60,021 nucleotides of DNA, taken from contig JAFWXL010000071.1 of NCBI GenBank assembly GCA_017545905.1, positions 1-60,021 of the forward strand, read 5' to 3'. How positions within the stretch are numbered: position 1 is the first letter of the stretch; the number at the start of each line of letters is the position of its first letter. A model generated the notes under the pieces. The model was not told the DNA's origin, did no database searches, and saw only the letters and a program-made list of their open reading frames with translations. The stretch comes from Clostridia bacterium (lineage in GTDB: Bacteria; Bacillota; Clostridia; Christensenellales; Aristaeellaceae). Positions 45,053 to 52,613 of the stretch are shown piece after piece. The translations under genes and the position numbers were made by a program.

Positions 45053-46561
45053 TTACTGTGCTTTCAATCTGTCGGCAATCGCCTGAAGCTGAGAAACCCG
45101 CTGCGGCTGGACAGGCGCCCTGTCAAGGGCTGACCGGTCGACCGGCGGCTCATGCATGGCGTCGCTGAGCGCCCTGTATGTCCGCTGGATATCCGGGATC
45201 AGAACCGTCTGCAGCTCTTTCACGCAGGCGGCAGCCCAGTTCTTGATGGCCGCTTCATGCTTCTCCGTCTGCGATGCAGCGTTCCTGAATACATACGCGG
45301 CGCCGCCGGCAATTGCGCTGGCAGAGATCACGCCGATGGTCCAGGGCGTCGGCATCCGGCTGAGCAGTGTGAAGGCACTGACTGCCCCGACGCTGGCAGC
45401 GGACTGAATCATATACGGCAGTTCGTTGCCGGTGCCCTGCTGAAAGCGGATTGCGTGGTTTGCGCCATGCGCAAAATCCACGTTCCTGCCAAGGGACTGC
45501 AGATCCCTTTCGCTGAGCACATTCTGTGCAGCGGCGTCGGATGTAATCGAGAGCAGGCTTTCCTTCATCTGCGCTTCGAGCGTGCGCAGCTGCTCATTGA
45601 CAAGCGCTTCCGCCTGCCCGGCCAGACGCTGCCGGAATGCCTGATCGAATCTGCACTGCCTGCCCTGTGCAGCCATCTGCTGCGCAAAGGCATCAATTTT
45701 CCGGCCGATCGCACGGACCTTTTCCGTCATTTCGTTGCCGGCCGTGGAGCAGCGCAGCTTCATTTCCTGGCAAATCCTGCCGGCTGTAACGGACGCCAGC
45801 CGGGCATTGCGCTGCTGGATTTCCTGCTGTTCCAGAAGAGAGGCGAGATTGCTGTTCTCCTCTTCAATCAGCCTGTGCGTATGCTCAATGAGCAGGCATC
45901 TGCATTGCTCTTTGATCATGTCCTGATGCGCTTTGCGGTGCGCAAGCAGGTCGGCTGTCGCGGGCAGTGCGATACGCATCTGCTCCGACACAGCGTCCCA
46001 GCTGTCCGGACCGGCGAAAATGGGAGCGGCAAGGTTCATGCGCTCGCAGGCCTTCTTCGCATATACCTTCGCCGATTCCATATCCTGCGCCGCGACCCGG
46101 TCGCACTGGGTGGCGATCACATGAACCGGCATACCGCCCAGAGACGCAATGGCCTTTTTGTCCTCGGCAGTCATGAAGTGGGAAAGCGGCGAGAGATAGA
46201 ACACCACGTCCAGTTCGTCTACCCAATGCGCCTCTTTGAGAAGCCTTTCCGCCGAAAACTCGTACATAACGGCATCCGTGCCGCCCCATTCCCTGCTGAA
46301 AACATGCACGCACTCAAAGCGTTCATCGTCCGCCATGCGGTCAAATGCCACACGCAGGGGCAGGCTCTGCGAAGGAAGCAGCGACGGCTCGCACACCTGC
46401 TGTTGGAGAATCCCGTTGAGCAATGTGGTTTTTCCGCAGTTGACAGGACCGACAATGCCCACATGCGTCCCGCTTCGCTGCAAAAGCGCCTCCGCATTCT
46501 TCAGCCTCTTTTGCACATCGTCAGCGCCCAGTTCCTGGGCAATGCTATATAGATCATCCAT
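45053..46561 (-). CDS. Divergent dynamin-like GTPase
   Basis: 502 residues. The P-loop is GPVNCGKT (38-45) and the G4-like TQCD is at 151-154. No DxxG (G3) motif is seen where it should be (residues about 100-125), so hydrolysis may be impaired or the fold divergent. The middle is helical and Gln-rich. The C-terminal part has a hydrophobic stretch (TPWTIGVISASAIAGGAAYVF, about 400-425) likely to touch the membrane. It lies 38 nt upstream of the second dynamin gene, consistent with a heteromeric pair. GTGAGG precedes its ATG. Confidence 0.75.
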   Translation of the reverse strand: MDDLYSIAQELGADDVQKRLKNAEALLQRSGTHVGIVGPVNCGKTTLLNGILQQQVCEPSLLPSQSLPLRVAFDRMADDERFECVHVFSREWGGTDAVMYEFSAERLLKEAHWVDELDVVFYLSPLSHFMTAEDKKAIASLGGMPVHVIATQCDRVAAQDMESAKVYAKKACERMNLAAPIFAGPDSWDAVSEQMRIALPATADLLAHRKAHQDMIKEQCRCLLIEHTHRLIEEENSNLASLLEQQEIQQRNARLASVTAGRICQEMKLRCSTAGNEMTEKVRAIGRKIDAFAQQMAAQGRQCRFDQAFRQRLAGQAEALVNEQLRTLEAQMKESLLSITSDAAAQNVLSERDLQSLGRNVDFAHGANHAIRFQQGTGNELPYMIQSAASVGAVSAFTLLSRMPTPWTIGVISASAIAGGAAYVFRNAASQTEKHEAAIKNWAAACVKELQTVLIPDIQRTYRALSDAMHEPPVDRSALDRAPVQPQRVSQLQAIADRLKAQ

Positions 46562-46642
46562 TTCAAAACCTCACTGTGATTTGTTTGACCGCAGTATACC
46601 AGAATCGGAGCCTTCCGTGTGCAATGCGGTATTTTCAGGGCG

Positions 46643-47368
46643 TCAGGCGGTATTTTTCAGCACGCTCCTGACAGCTTCGTATTTCGAATCCGAAACAGGA
46701 AGCCTTTCTCCGTTGGATAATTCAACCCAATGACTGCGCTTATCCAGATAGCGGATGTGCGCCTTGTTGACGATATAGCTTTGGTGGATCCGGATGAACG
46801 CATCCCCCAGCTGCTGCTCCGTCAGATGCTTCTGTATCTCGGACAGCTTTCTCACCAGCACAATAGCTGGCAGCTTCTCACACTGAATGGATACATTCTT
46901 GAGTTCGGACTGGAAGTACAGGATGCTGTCTGAGCGCAGGATGTACAATCCGTCCCTGTTTTCAATGGCAAAGGAGCCTGCATGCATGCGGATATCCGCC
47001 ATGACTGCCGGAATCAGCTCGCTCAGCGTCCAGGGGCAGCCCGTTCCGTCCGGGCAGCGGAAATAGCCGATCGGCCTGACGGCCAGCAGCGAAGCCAGCT
47101 CGCAATCCACCCTGCTGAAAAACACGATCCGGCAGTCCCGGCTGCCGCTGTAAATCTCCTCAGCCATGCGCTGAGCATCGGGCATATCCAGCGAAATCAG
47201 CGCAAAGCGAACCTGCGGAAAGAACTCAGCGCGCTTTTCTTCGCTGGGGAACCGGCTCATCCAGAGAGTCCGGCAGATCAGATTCGTATGAAATGCGTAT
47301 TCCTCAATGTGCTTTCTGATAAAGCCGCAGACTTCCTGACGCTCCTCATATACGGCGATCAAAAACAT
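46643..47368 (-). CDS. LytTR-type regulator with receiver-like domain lacking the phospho-Asp
   Basis: 241 residues. The C-terminal about 105 residues are a LytTR DNA-binding domain (LYILRSDSILYFQSELKNVSI, FIRIHQSYIVNKAHIRYLDK, ERLPVSDSKY). The N-terminal about 120 residues resemble a response-regulator receiver (FALISLDMPDAQRMAEEI), but the residue four before the conserved Pro, normally the phosphorylated Asp, is Ser. It probably responds to something other than a partner kinase, and no kinase gene is near. It sits in the middle of the operon, with its ATG 2 nt from the upstream stop codon, and is the likely regulator of the cluster. Confidence 0.82.
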   Translation of the reverse strand: MFLIAVYEERQEVCGFIRKHIEEYAFHTNLICRTLWMSRFPSEEKRAEFFPQVRFALISLDMPDAQRMAEEIYSGSRDCRIVFFSRVDCELASLLAVRPIGYFRCPDGTGCPWTLSELIPAVMADIRMHAGSFAIENRDGLYILRSDSILYFQSELKNVSIQCEKLPAIVLVRKLSEIQKHLTEQQLGDAFIRIHQSYIVNKAHIRYLDKRSHWVELSNGERLPVSDSKYEAVRSVLKNTA

Positions 47369-47369
47369 G

Positions 47370-47834
47370 TCATTCTGCCTCCGTCATATACACGTCAGAA
47401 AGGCCCAGCGCATCAATGGCTTCAGACACGATCCGGTTATATTGCGCCAGGGTTTCGGCTTTCAGGCCGCTTCCGGCTGCTTCCTGCAAAAGCCTGTCGC
47501 TGTGCATGCGCACCTGCGTCGCCATGCGCGCATATTCCTGCATAAATGCCGTGCCCTGCGCGTCATGTGCGGGCATGCCTGCTCCCGGAGCGTCCTGCAG
47601 CACCAGATTGTCAAAGCGGCAAAGATGCCTGAACGGGAAGACAAATTCTACCCTGTACGCCGGTTTGCAAAATACGGCGCTCTCCGCGGAAAAATGCTCC
47701 CGATGAAGAAGAAAACGCACATGCAGGGTATTGGCACGGACCGAATAAAACGGAAAACCCATCGTCATTTCCATACCCACTTCGCGCATCACGGGATGAT
47801 CGCGCAGCCGTTTCATCATCAGCTCCGTATTCAT
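47370..47834 (-). CDS. Unknown protein of the dynamin/HerA operon (154 aa)
   Basis: No family recognised. The start is placed at the ATG at 47834, with GGGGAG upstream, because the longer open frame overlaps the preceding gene on the same strand and reads as low-complexity there. The product is about 154 residues, without signal peptide or transmembrane span. It has an aromatic beta-rich middle (VEFVFPFRHLCRFDNLVL) and helical ends. It ends 2 nt from the regulator start, so translation is coupled. Confidence 0.65.
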   Translation of the reverse strand: MNTELMMKRLRDHPVMREVGMEMTMGFPFYSVRANTLHVRFLLHREHFSAESAVFCKPAYRVEFVFPFRHLCRFDNLVLQDAPGAGMPAHDAQGTAFMQEYARMATQVRMHSDRLLQEAAGSGLKAETLAQYNRIVSEAIDALGLSDVYMTEAE

Positions 47835-47838
47835 GGCA

Positions 47839-48447
47839 TTACTCCCCATCGATGACATAGCAGCAGCTGCCGCACGCCGACCATGCCTGTATGAACGCCT
47901 CCAGCGAACAATGCTGCAGGGCGTATTCTCTGCCGAAAGATTGCAGGCAGACCGTGGGCGCATCCGGATCGCGCAGATCCATGCCCCTGACTTCTGCCAT
48001 GTATGCACAGGAAAGCTGTGCATGCGCGGCGTCGCCCGCGAGGCCGGACATGCGGATTGTGCACAGAACGCGGCAGTCCTGCGCAAGCGCCTGCGTGATA
48101 TCGGTCAGGGAAGCGCCCTGCAGCACTTCAACTGACGCCTCCTGCATTTCCAGCAGGTATTCAACGTCCATCACAGACGTGCCGCAGGCCGGCGGAAGCA
48201 GATCTGACAATGCCGGAATCTCCCGGATCAGATCCGCACCGCCAAGCTGCCCGGCAATGCCTTGCTGATCAAAGCCGTGAACCGGCTCCGTGCATGCTGG
48301 AATCTCCATGCTGCCAAACAGCAGGTCGGAGTCATCCTCGTCAAATGCGATCTCCCGGATGGGCTCGCAATGCTCAAGGATGACGCCCGCCTCCAGCTGT
48401 TCCAGCCTGCCGTCGCCGCAAACGCCTTCAAACATTCTTTCCATCAT
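47839..48447 (-). CDS. Unknown acidic protein of the dynamin/HerA operon (202 aa)
   Basis: No family recognised. 202 residues, clearly acidic (for example IAFDEDDSDLLFG), with several Cys, especially near the C-terminus (WSACGSCCYVIDGE). No signal peptide or membrane span. It is packed 3 nt from the 91-residue gene upstream and 4 nt from the 154-residue gene downstream, so it is part of the same operon. It may be an adaptor; there is no direct evidence. Confidence 0.65.
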   Translation of the reverse strand: MMERMFEGVCGDGRLEQLEAGVILEHCEPIREIAFDEDDSDLLFGSMEIPACTEPVHGFDQQGIAGQLGGADLIREIPALSDLLPPACGTSVMDVEYLLEMQEASVEVLQGASLTDITQALAQDCRVLCTIRMSGLAGDAAHAQLSCAYMAEVRGMDLRDPDAPTVCLQSFGREYALQHCSLEAFIQAWSACGSCCYVIDGE

Positions 48448-48449
48448 GA

Positions 48450-48725
48450 TTATCGGATAGGCTCAGAAAGCGCCTTCAGCGCTTCTTCCGGTTCCTTGAT
48501 GATCCAGTCCAGCGTGAGCAGCGCGCCGGTAAAGCGCATGCCCATTTCGCTGACCAGCCTGTTCAGGCTGTAGCCATGATACTGGGTCGCATCCTCACAG
48601 TGACCGTCGCGCAGCCATCTGTCCAGCAGCGGCTGGAGCGCCGGGGTAATCTCCTTGAGATCGTGCTCAATGACAGCAGCTCTCTTTTCGCTGCAGTTCA
48701 GACGTTCCATGATAATCGCCTTCAT
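48450..48725 (-). CDS. Small unknown protein of the dynamin/HerA operon (91 aa)
   Basis: No family recognised. 91 residues, predicted mostly helical and soluble. It begins MKAIIMERLNCSEKRA and contains YSLNRLVSEMGMRFTG. It has a ribosome binding site (GAGGGAATATC) and sits between the zincin gene (14 nt) and the acidic 202-residue gene (2 nt). Its size and position would suit a small adaptor or partner protein. Confidence 0.65.
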   Translation of the reverse strand: MKAIIMERLNCSEKRAAVIEHDLKEITPALQPLLDRWLRDGHCEDATQYHGYSLNRLVSEMGMRFTGALLTLDWIIKEPEEALKALSEPIR

Positions 48726-48739
48726 GATATTCCCTCCGA

Positions 48740-49336
48740 TCAGATGTTCAGCTCACTCAAGACTACATTGGCAAACGCGCGCGCATCCACCTCAACAGGC
48801 TGATTCTTATAGCGCAGGAAACCGATATCCTTGAAGATCGCCCAGTCGCCGGATTCATAGCCCAGCTTTTCAAAGTTGTCTCTCCAGGATTCCACCAGCA
48901 CCTCGTTTTTCTCGACCTGTTCACCGTAGAGATTGTGGAACTGATAGGCGTGGCGGCCCTCGTGGAACACCGTATCCAGCACCTCGCGGTACATGCCGTC
49001 GATGCCCAGCAGGCTGTCAGAAATCACGATCTTGTCGCCGTTGCAGTAACCCAGTACGCCGGGCTCCAGCGTTTCCAGCTCGATGCCAAGGGCAGGCCTG
49101 TGAGCAATCTCGGCGACTTCGTTCTCCAGCTGCTGCAAAGCGTCCACGCGCTCGCTGACATCCAGATTCTTCCAGTTTTCAAACTGAAGCTCCGGAATGT
49201 CCATAAAGACCTCGCGGATTTCGGCTGCCTGTACTTCCATGGAAGGAGCAAACTCTTCCAGCCCCTCGCCTGCGAAATCCGGGATCGGCGTATCCATGTT
49301 CTGCTCCAGTCCTTCAAAGATCAGATTGTGTTCCAT
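48740..49336 (-). CDS. Zincin-like protein with HEGRH motif, first gene of the operon
   Basis: 198 residues from the ATG at 49336, chosen because AGGAGG lies 8 nt upstream. HEGRH at 125-129 is a HExxH zinc site. The later Glu in PVEVDARAFA (about 183) is well placed as third ligand, a pattern seen in small gluzincin-like domains. The first 100 residues are acidic and lack signal peptide or membrane segment, so it works in the cytoplasm. It heads the dynamin/HerA operon. It may be a regulatory protease, an effector or a catalytically inert fold; protease activity is not shown by sequence alone. Confidence 0.75.
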   Translation of the reverse strand: MEHNLIFEGLEQNMDTPIPDFAGEGLEEFAPSMEVQAAEIREVFMDIPELQFENWKNLDVSERVDALQQLENEVAEIAHRPALGIELETLEPGVLGYCNGDKIVISDSLLGIDGMYREVLDTVFHEGRHAYQFHNLYGEQVEKNEVLVESWRDNFEKLGYESGDWAIFKDIGFLRYKNQPVEVDARAFANVVLSELNI

Positions 49337-49522
49337 TGCTCGTACCTCCTTCGTTTGTTTGCATCCATATCGTACCACAAGGCAGTAAGAAAAGATCATT
49401 TCACGCAGAATTACCGGATAAAGCGGTATTTTTGTCGTCTGCGCACATATACAAGCCTTTTGCTCCCAAAATACAGAGGAAAAATAAACCTTCTGTTTTA
49501 TCACAGACAGTATCTACAGAGT

Positions 49523-49560
49523 ATTATAGAGCAATATAGTCAAATAGTCTACACTATATT
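49523..49560 (-). promoter_or_regulatory. Promoter and inverted repeat ahead of the dynamin/HerA operon
   Basis: The minus strand reads TAGACT (49546-49551), a 17-bp spacer, and TATAAT (49523-49528), giving a start about 180 nt before the zincin gene. An 8-bp inverted repeat (AATATAGT 49533-49540, ACTATATT 49553-49560) brackets the -35, and TAGTC occurs twice in direct orientation (49537-49541, 49545-49549). It is a plausible operator, perhaps for the LytTR protein of the operon. Confidence 0.6.
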
Positions 49561-49623
49561 CTGAACAACATCACAAATCCTTGTTATAAATGCCGCGCAA
49601 GAAATCGGCTTTACAACAATAAC

Positions 49624-49690
49624 AGCCGAATCAAGGCAAAGCCAAAGGGCTTGCCGCCTGCTATTCACAGACAACAAGCCCTTTCGGCTT
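49624..49690 (-). terminator. Stem structure after the signal peptidase gene
   Basis: AAAGGGCTTG (49644-49653) pairs with CAAGCCCTTT (49675-49684), and outer arms AGCCGAA (49624-49630) and TTCGGCT (49684-49690) can also pair. The minus strand has no strong U-run after the stem, so the terminator call is moderate. Confidence 0.45.
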
Positions 49691-49847
49691 CGTGATTATT
49701 TTCCGGACATTTCTGTCCAACTTTTCAGGTCAGATTAAACCGGCGCATCTGCTTTTCTTTCTTAAACTCAAGTCAGGAATCGGATTCAACCCCGTACGCC
49801 GTCAGGAAACCAATGAAGCATTCAGGCGTTCCCTGCCTTTCCGGCAT

Positions 49848-51200
49848 TCAGAATCGATTGGAATAATCGTTCTGGCGAGTCTCTCTGTTCTGCCGGGCGC
49901 AGCCATCCTGCCGGGCATAACCATTCTGTCGCGTATAGCTGCCCTGCTGCGCATAACCGCCCTGCTGGGCCTGCTGCGCGTAACCGTTCTGACGGGCGTA
50001 GCCGCCCTGCTGGGCCTGCTGCGCGTAACCGCTCTGACGGGCGTAGCCGCTCTGCTGCGCGTAGCCGCCCTGCTGTGCGTAGCCGCTCTGCTGCGCGTAG
50101 CCGCTCTGCTGAGCCTGCTGCGCGTAGCCGTTCTGCTGCGCGTAGCCGCTCTGACGGGCGTAGCCGCCCTGCTGGGCCTGCTGCGCGTAGCCGTTCTGCT
50201 GCGCGTAGCCGCTCTGACGGGCGTAGCCGCCCTGCTGCGCGTAGCTGCTCTGCTGCGCGTAGCCGCTCTGCTGCGCGTAACCGCTCTGCTGCGCGTAGCC
50301 GCTCTGCTGCGCGTAGCCGCCCTGCTGAGCCTGCTGCGCGTAGCCGCTCTGCTGCGCGTAGCCGCTCTGACGGGCGTAGCCGCCCTGCTGGGTCTGCTGC
50401 GCGTAGCCGCTCTGCTGAGCATAACCGCTCTGACGGGCGTAGCCGCCCTGCTGGGTCTGCTGCGCGTAGCCGCCCCGATAGGGATAGGCATTCTGCTGCG
50501 GATATGCGTTCTGGCGGTAATGGTCATTCTGCGTTGAATATTCATTCCGGCGGTGATAGGCGTCCTTGCCGGAATATGTATTCTGACGGGAAGGCTCATT
50601 CTGCCGGATATGCTCATTCTTCTGGGTGGTCTGAGGCGTCCGGGATCGCTTCTGCGAGTCATGGCCCCGCTTTGCGCTTCGCCTTGCAGCTGCTTTTTGT
50701 TTGCTTTCCAGCGAATCTGTGTAGAACACGAATCCAATCATCAATCCGCATACGAGAATGGCTACATAGATTCCCGGCGGCTGCTGGATGAAGCTGGCGA
50801 CATAGCCCAGATACGGAATGGAAAACATGACTTTTCCGACAATATTGCCAGCGCTGACCAGTCCGGCGTCCACATCCCTATTGGCGTCGCCCTTGGTACG
50901 ATAGCGCACGACAGACGGATTCGTTTCATCCGGAACGATTTCCACAATACGGTGCGTGGCGATCACATTGGGCGAAACGCTGAACGTAATGACGTCATTC
51001 ACACGCAGATCAGCGGCATCCACGCGCCTGACATAGATCAGCGAGCCCGTAGGATGTGTCGGCTCCATCGAGCCGGTCAGCACGCCGTATACCTGTATGC
51101 CGAAAATGCGGATGCCAGTGATCATAAAGGCAAAAACCATCGCCATGATCACCATGCCGGTAGACAGGGTTTTCAAAATCTGTATCGTTTTCTTATTCAC
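49848..51200 (-). CDS. sipW: SipW-type signal peptidase I with long Tyr/Gln/Gly-rich repeat tail
   Basis: 450 residues. Residues 1-165 are a complete ER-type (SipW) signal peptidase: first membrane span at about 13-33, catalytic Ser44 in TGSMEPT, His83 in ATHRIVEI (replacing the Lys of ordinary type I enzymes), GDANRD near 104-109, and a second span at 143-160. These enzymes cut the signal peptides of TasA-like fibre proteins, which are encoded just upstream. Residues 163-450 are unusual: a basic linker (KQKAAARRSAKR), then from about 242 roughly 27 copies of a YAQQSG-like hexapeptide. Two spans and the basic linker place the tail in the cytoplasm. The GTG start overlaps the upstream stop (GTGA). 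Confidence 0.9.
   Translation of the reverse strand: MNKKTIQILKTLSTGMVIMAMVFAFMITGIRIFGIQVYGVLTGSMEPTHPTGSLIYVRRVDAADLRVNDVITFSVSPNVIATHRIVEIVPDETNPSVVRYRTKGDANRDVDAGLVSAGNIVGKVMFSIPYLGYVASFIQQPPGIYVAILVCGLMIGFVFYTDSLESKQKAAARRSAKRGHDSQKRSRTPQTTQKNEHIRQNEPSRQNTYSGKDAYHRRNEYSTQNDHYRQNAYPQQNAYPYRGGYAQQTQQGGYARQSGYAQQSGYAQQTQQGGYARQSGYAQQSGYAQQAQQGGYAQQSGYAQQSGYAQQSGYAQQSSYAQQGGYARQSGYAQQNGYAQQAQQGGYARQSGYAQQNGYAQQAQQSGYAQQSGYAQQGGYAQQSGYARQSGYAQQAQQGGYARQNGYAQQAQQGGYAQQGSYTRQNGYARQDGCARQNRETRQNDYSNRF
49900..50480 (-). repeat. 18-bp tandem repeats inside the signal peptidase tail
   Basis: The coding sequence consists of about 27 imperfect 18-bp units (plus strand CTGCTGCGCGTAGCCGCT-like), some with 9-bp insertions. 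They encode YAQQ/YARQ followed by SG, GG or NG. The repeats keep the frame throughout. Copy number is likely to vary among strains by slippage. Confidence 0.9.
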
Positions 51201-51838
51201 TGCTGCCTCCAGAAAAACGCGCGATTCCTATTCAGCATGACCAGACCCATTCCGCTGAGCATCAGCATAGCTGTCCACACAAGCAGATGCGCATGATCGC
51301 CGGTATTCGGCAGGGGAAGCGGCTCATCGTACTGATTCTGATACACCGCAACGATCTGTGTCACGGGCTGACCGTCGAGCTTCAGTTCCGCAGACATTTC
51401 ATGTATCTCATTGAGAACGAGAGAAATGCTGACGTCGTAAACCGTATCGTCATACGTCACATGCTCGCGTCCATTGTTCAGCTCATACAGGCGGTAACGG
51501 AAGGTCTTGCCGACGTCCTCCGCGCCAAACGTCAATTCTATGACAGCCAGACCATCGTCAGAAGACGTGGCAGCCGCCGTTTCGCCTGTTTCTTCATTGA
51601 TCAGCTGAAAATCGAAGCCGCCGGGGCCGATTCCTGCTTCGCTCAGATTCACCACGGATTTCTGAATCGTAACCGGCACGCAGATATCCTGCGGGGGCAG
51701 ATACTCCACGCGGAAGGAATTATGCAGCTTATTGGATCTGGCCGTGATATATGCCAAGGAGGTATACGTTGCCGTAACGACAGCGATTGCCGCACAAACC
51801 AGCAATGCCAGCTTCATCAGCGTGCCGCATCGTTTCAT
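51197..51838 (-). CDS. Pilin-like LPNTG surface protein with isopeptide-type domain
   Basis: 213 residues. It has an N-terminal signal segment whose SLAYITARSN resembles the cleavage region of the SipW substrates nearby, an FctA/Spy0128-type beta-sandwich, and LPNTG at 176-180 followed by a membrane span and an Arg-containing tail. That makes it a sortase substrate. Lys60, Glu119 and Asn168 (VYQNQY) are placed as in domains that form an intramolecular Lys-Asn isopeptide bond. It is probably a cell-wall anchor or base of the fibre built by the TasA-like proteins. No sortase gene is present in the window. AGGAGGG precedes its ATG. Confidence 0.8.
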   Translation of the reverse strand: MKRCGTLMKLALLVCAAIAVVTATYTSLAYITARSNKLHNSFRVEYLPPQDICVPVTIQKSVVNLSEAGIGPGGFDFQLINEETGETAAATSSDDGLAVIELTFGAEDVGKTFRYRLYELNNGREHVTYDDTVYDVSISLVLNEIHEMSAELKLDGQPVTQIVAVYQNQYDEPLPLPNTGDHAHLLVWTAMLMLSGMGLVMLNRNRAFFWRQQ

Positions 51839-51874
51839 CAGGCAACCCTCCTCTCTTTATCGTATGGCAGATGA

Positions 51875-52501
51875 TCAGAACGGACTGAGCGTATTGAGCG
51901 GCAGCGCCATATCCAGCGCCGCCTCAGCGGTGGCATAACCTTTTTCGGTAAACGGAGCAGGATCGATCGCCAGCACCTGCGTCTGCAGGAAATCGCTGCG
52001 GTAGCGGGCGATCTGCTCACTGGTCATGCTGGCGTCCATGGCGATGGAAATGTCGACCTCGGGCGAGGCGGCGCCCGCCGGCAGCGCCTTTGTATAGGTG
52101 AACACCTTCATTTTATAAGGCAGGCTGCCGATCGTGATATCCTTCCATGCGTGCTCGGCGAATGCATCACCGGCAGCAAAGCGGATATCTAGCTTGGGCC
52201 AGCTCTGCGCATCATACTGAACGGCATAGACAAGGCGGAAGTATACATCCCCCTTGCCGCTGTTCTGCACATGAATGCTGCGCGAAACGCTGCCGCCGGG
52301 GAACAGGCTTTGCGGCTTATCATCGCAGACAAGCTCGACATGCACCTGCGTGCCTGCGCCGCCCTGTTCAGGCATGCCGTTTTGAAGCAGCGCCGTAATC
52401 TCCTGAAACACAGTGTCCAGATCCGGCAGGGCGAATGTCCCCTCAACCAGCATAAAGCTCACAATGACAAAGCACAGTGCAACAAGCAGAGCCTTTTTCA
52501 T
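51875..52501 (-). CDS. Exported protein of the SipW/TasA-like cluster
   Basis: 208 residues from the ATG at 52501, behind AAAGGAG; the longer frame adds an unrelated stretch. The N-terminal MKKALLVALCFVIVSFML is a signal peptide. The mature part begins near LPDLDTVFQE and has a beta-rich domain (SRSIHVQNSGKGDVYFRLVY), like TasA/camelysin-type proteins where 'NSG/NTG' follows the first strands. Weak similarity to the SipW cleavage region (EGTFALPDLDT) suggests it may use that peptidase. It sits between the large TasA-like genes and the LPNTG gene, 36 nt upstream of the latter. Confidence 0.7.
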   Translation of the reverse strand: MKKALLVALCFVIVSFMLVEGTFALPDLDTVFQEITALLQNGMPEQGGAGTQVHVELVCDDKPQSLFPGGSVSRSIHVQNSGKGDVYFRLVYAVQYDAQSWPKLDIRFAAGDAFAEHAWKDITIGSLPYKMKVFTYTKALPAGAASPEVDISIAMDASMTSEQIARYRSDFLQTQVLAIDPAPFTEKGYATAEAALDMALPLNTLSPF

Positions 52502-52529
52502 GATCGCTTCTCCTTTATCAGATAATGAT

Positions 52530-52590
52530 CCCTTGCAGCAATCAAAAGGCACGGTGCCCCATGCCCTTTGATTGCCGCCCTCCCTGAGGG
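52530..52590 (-). repeat. Two intercistronic hairpins
   Basis: GCAATCAAAAGGCA (52534-52547) pairs with TGCCCTTTGATTGC (52561-52574) apart from one mismatch. Overlapping it, CCGCCCTCCC (about 52573-52586) pairs with GGGGAGGACGG. They lie between two cluster genes with no U-run, so they may stabilise or process the message. Confidence 0.5.
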
Positions 52591-52613
52591 GAGGACGGAC
52601 TTGGAAAAGTCAA

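Larger units (their letters stand above)
49337..49847. other. Intergenic region between the SipW cluster and the dynamin/HerA operon
   Basis: No gene is supported in this 511-nt stretch. Its left part carries the promoter of the dynamin/HerA operon (49523-49551) and a leader of about 180 nt. Its right part holds a terminator-like structure for the signal peptidase gene (49644-49684). The rest is AT-rich with stop codons in all frames. Confidence 0.6.

Noticed and set aside
47835-48086. N-terminal extension of the 154-residue gene
   Set aside because: It overlaps the 202-residue gene on the same strand and reads as Arg/Ala/Ser-rich low-complexity. The ATG at 47834 has GGGGAG in front.
49900-50480. 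Possible CRISPR array or satellite DNA
   Set aside because: The 18-bp units have no spacers and stay in one open frame continuing a signal peptidase gene. They encode YAQQ/YARQ repeats, so they are protein-coding.
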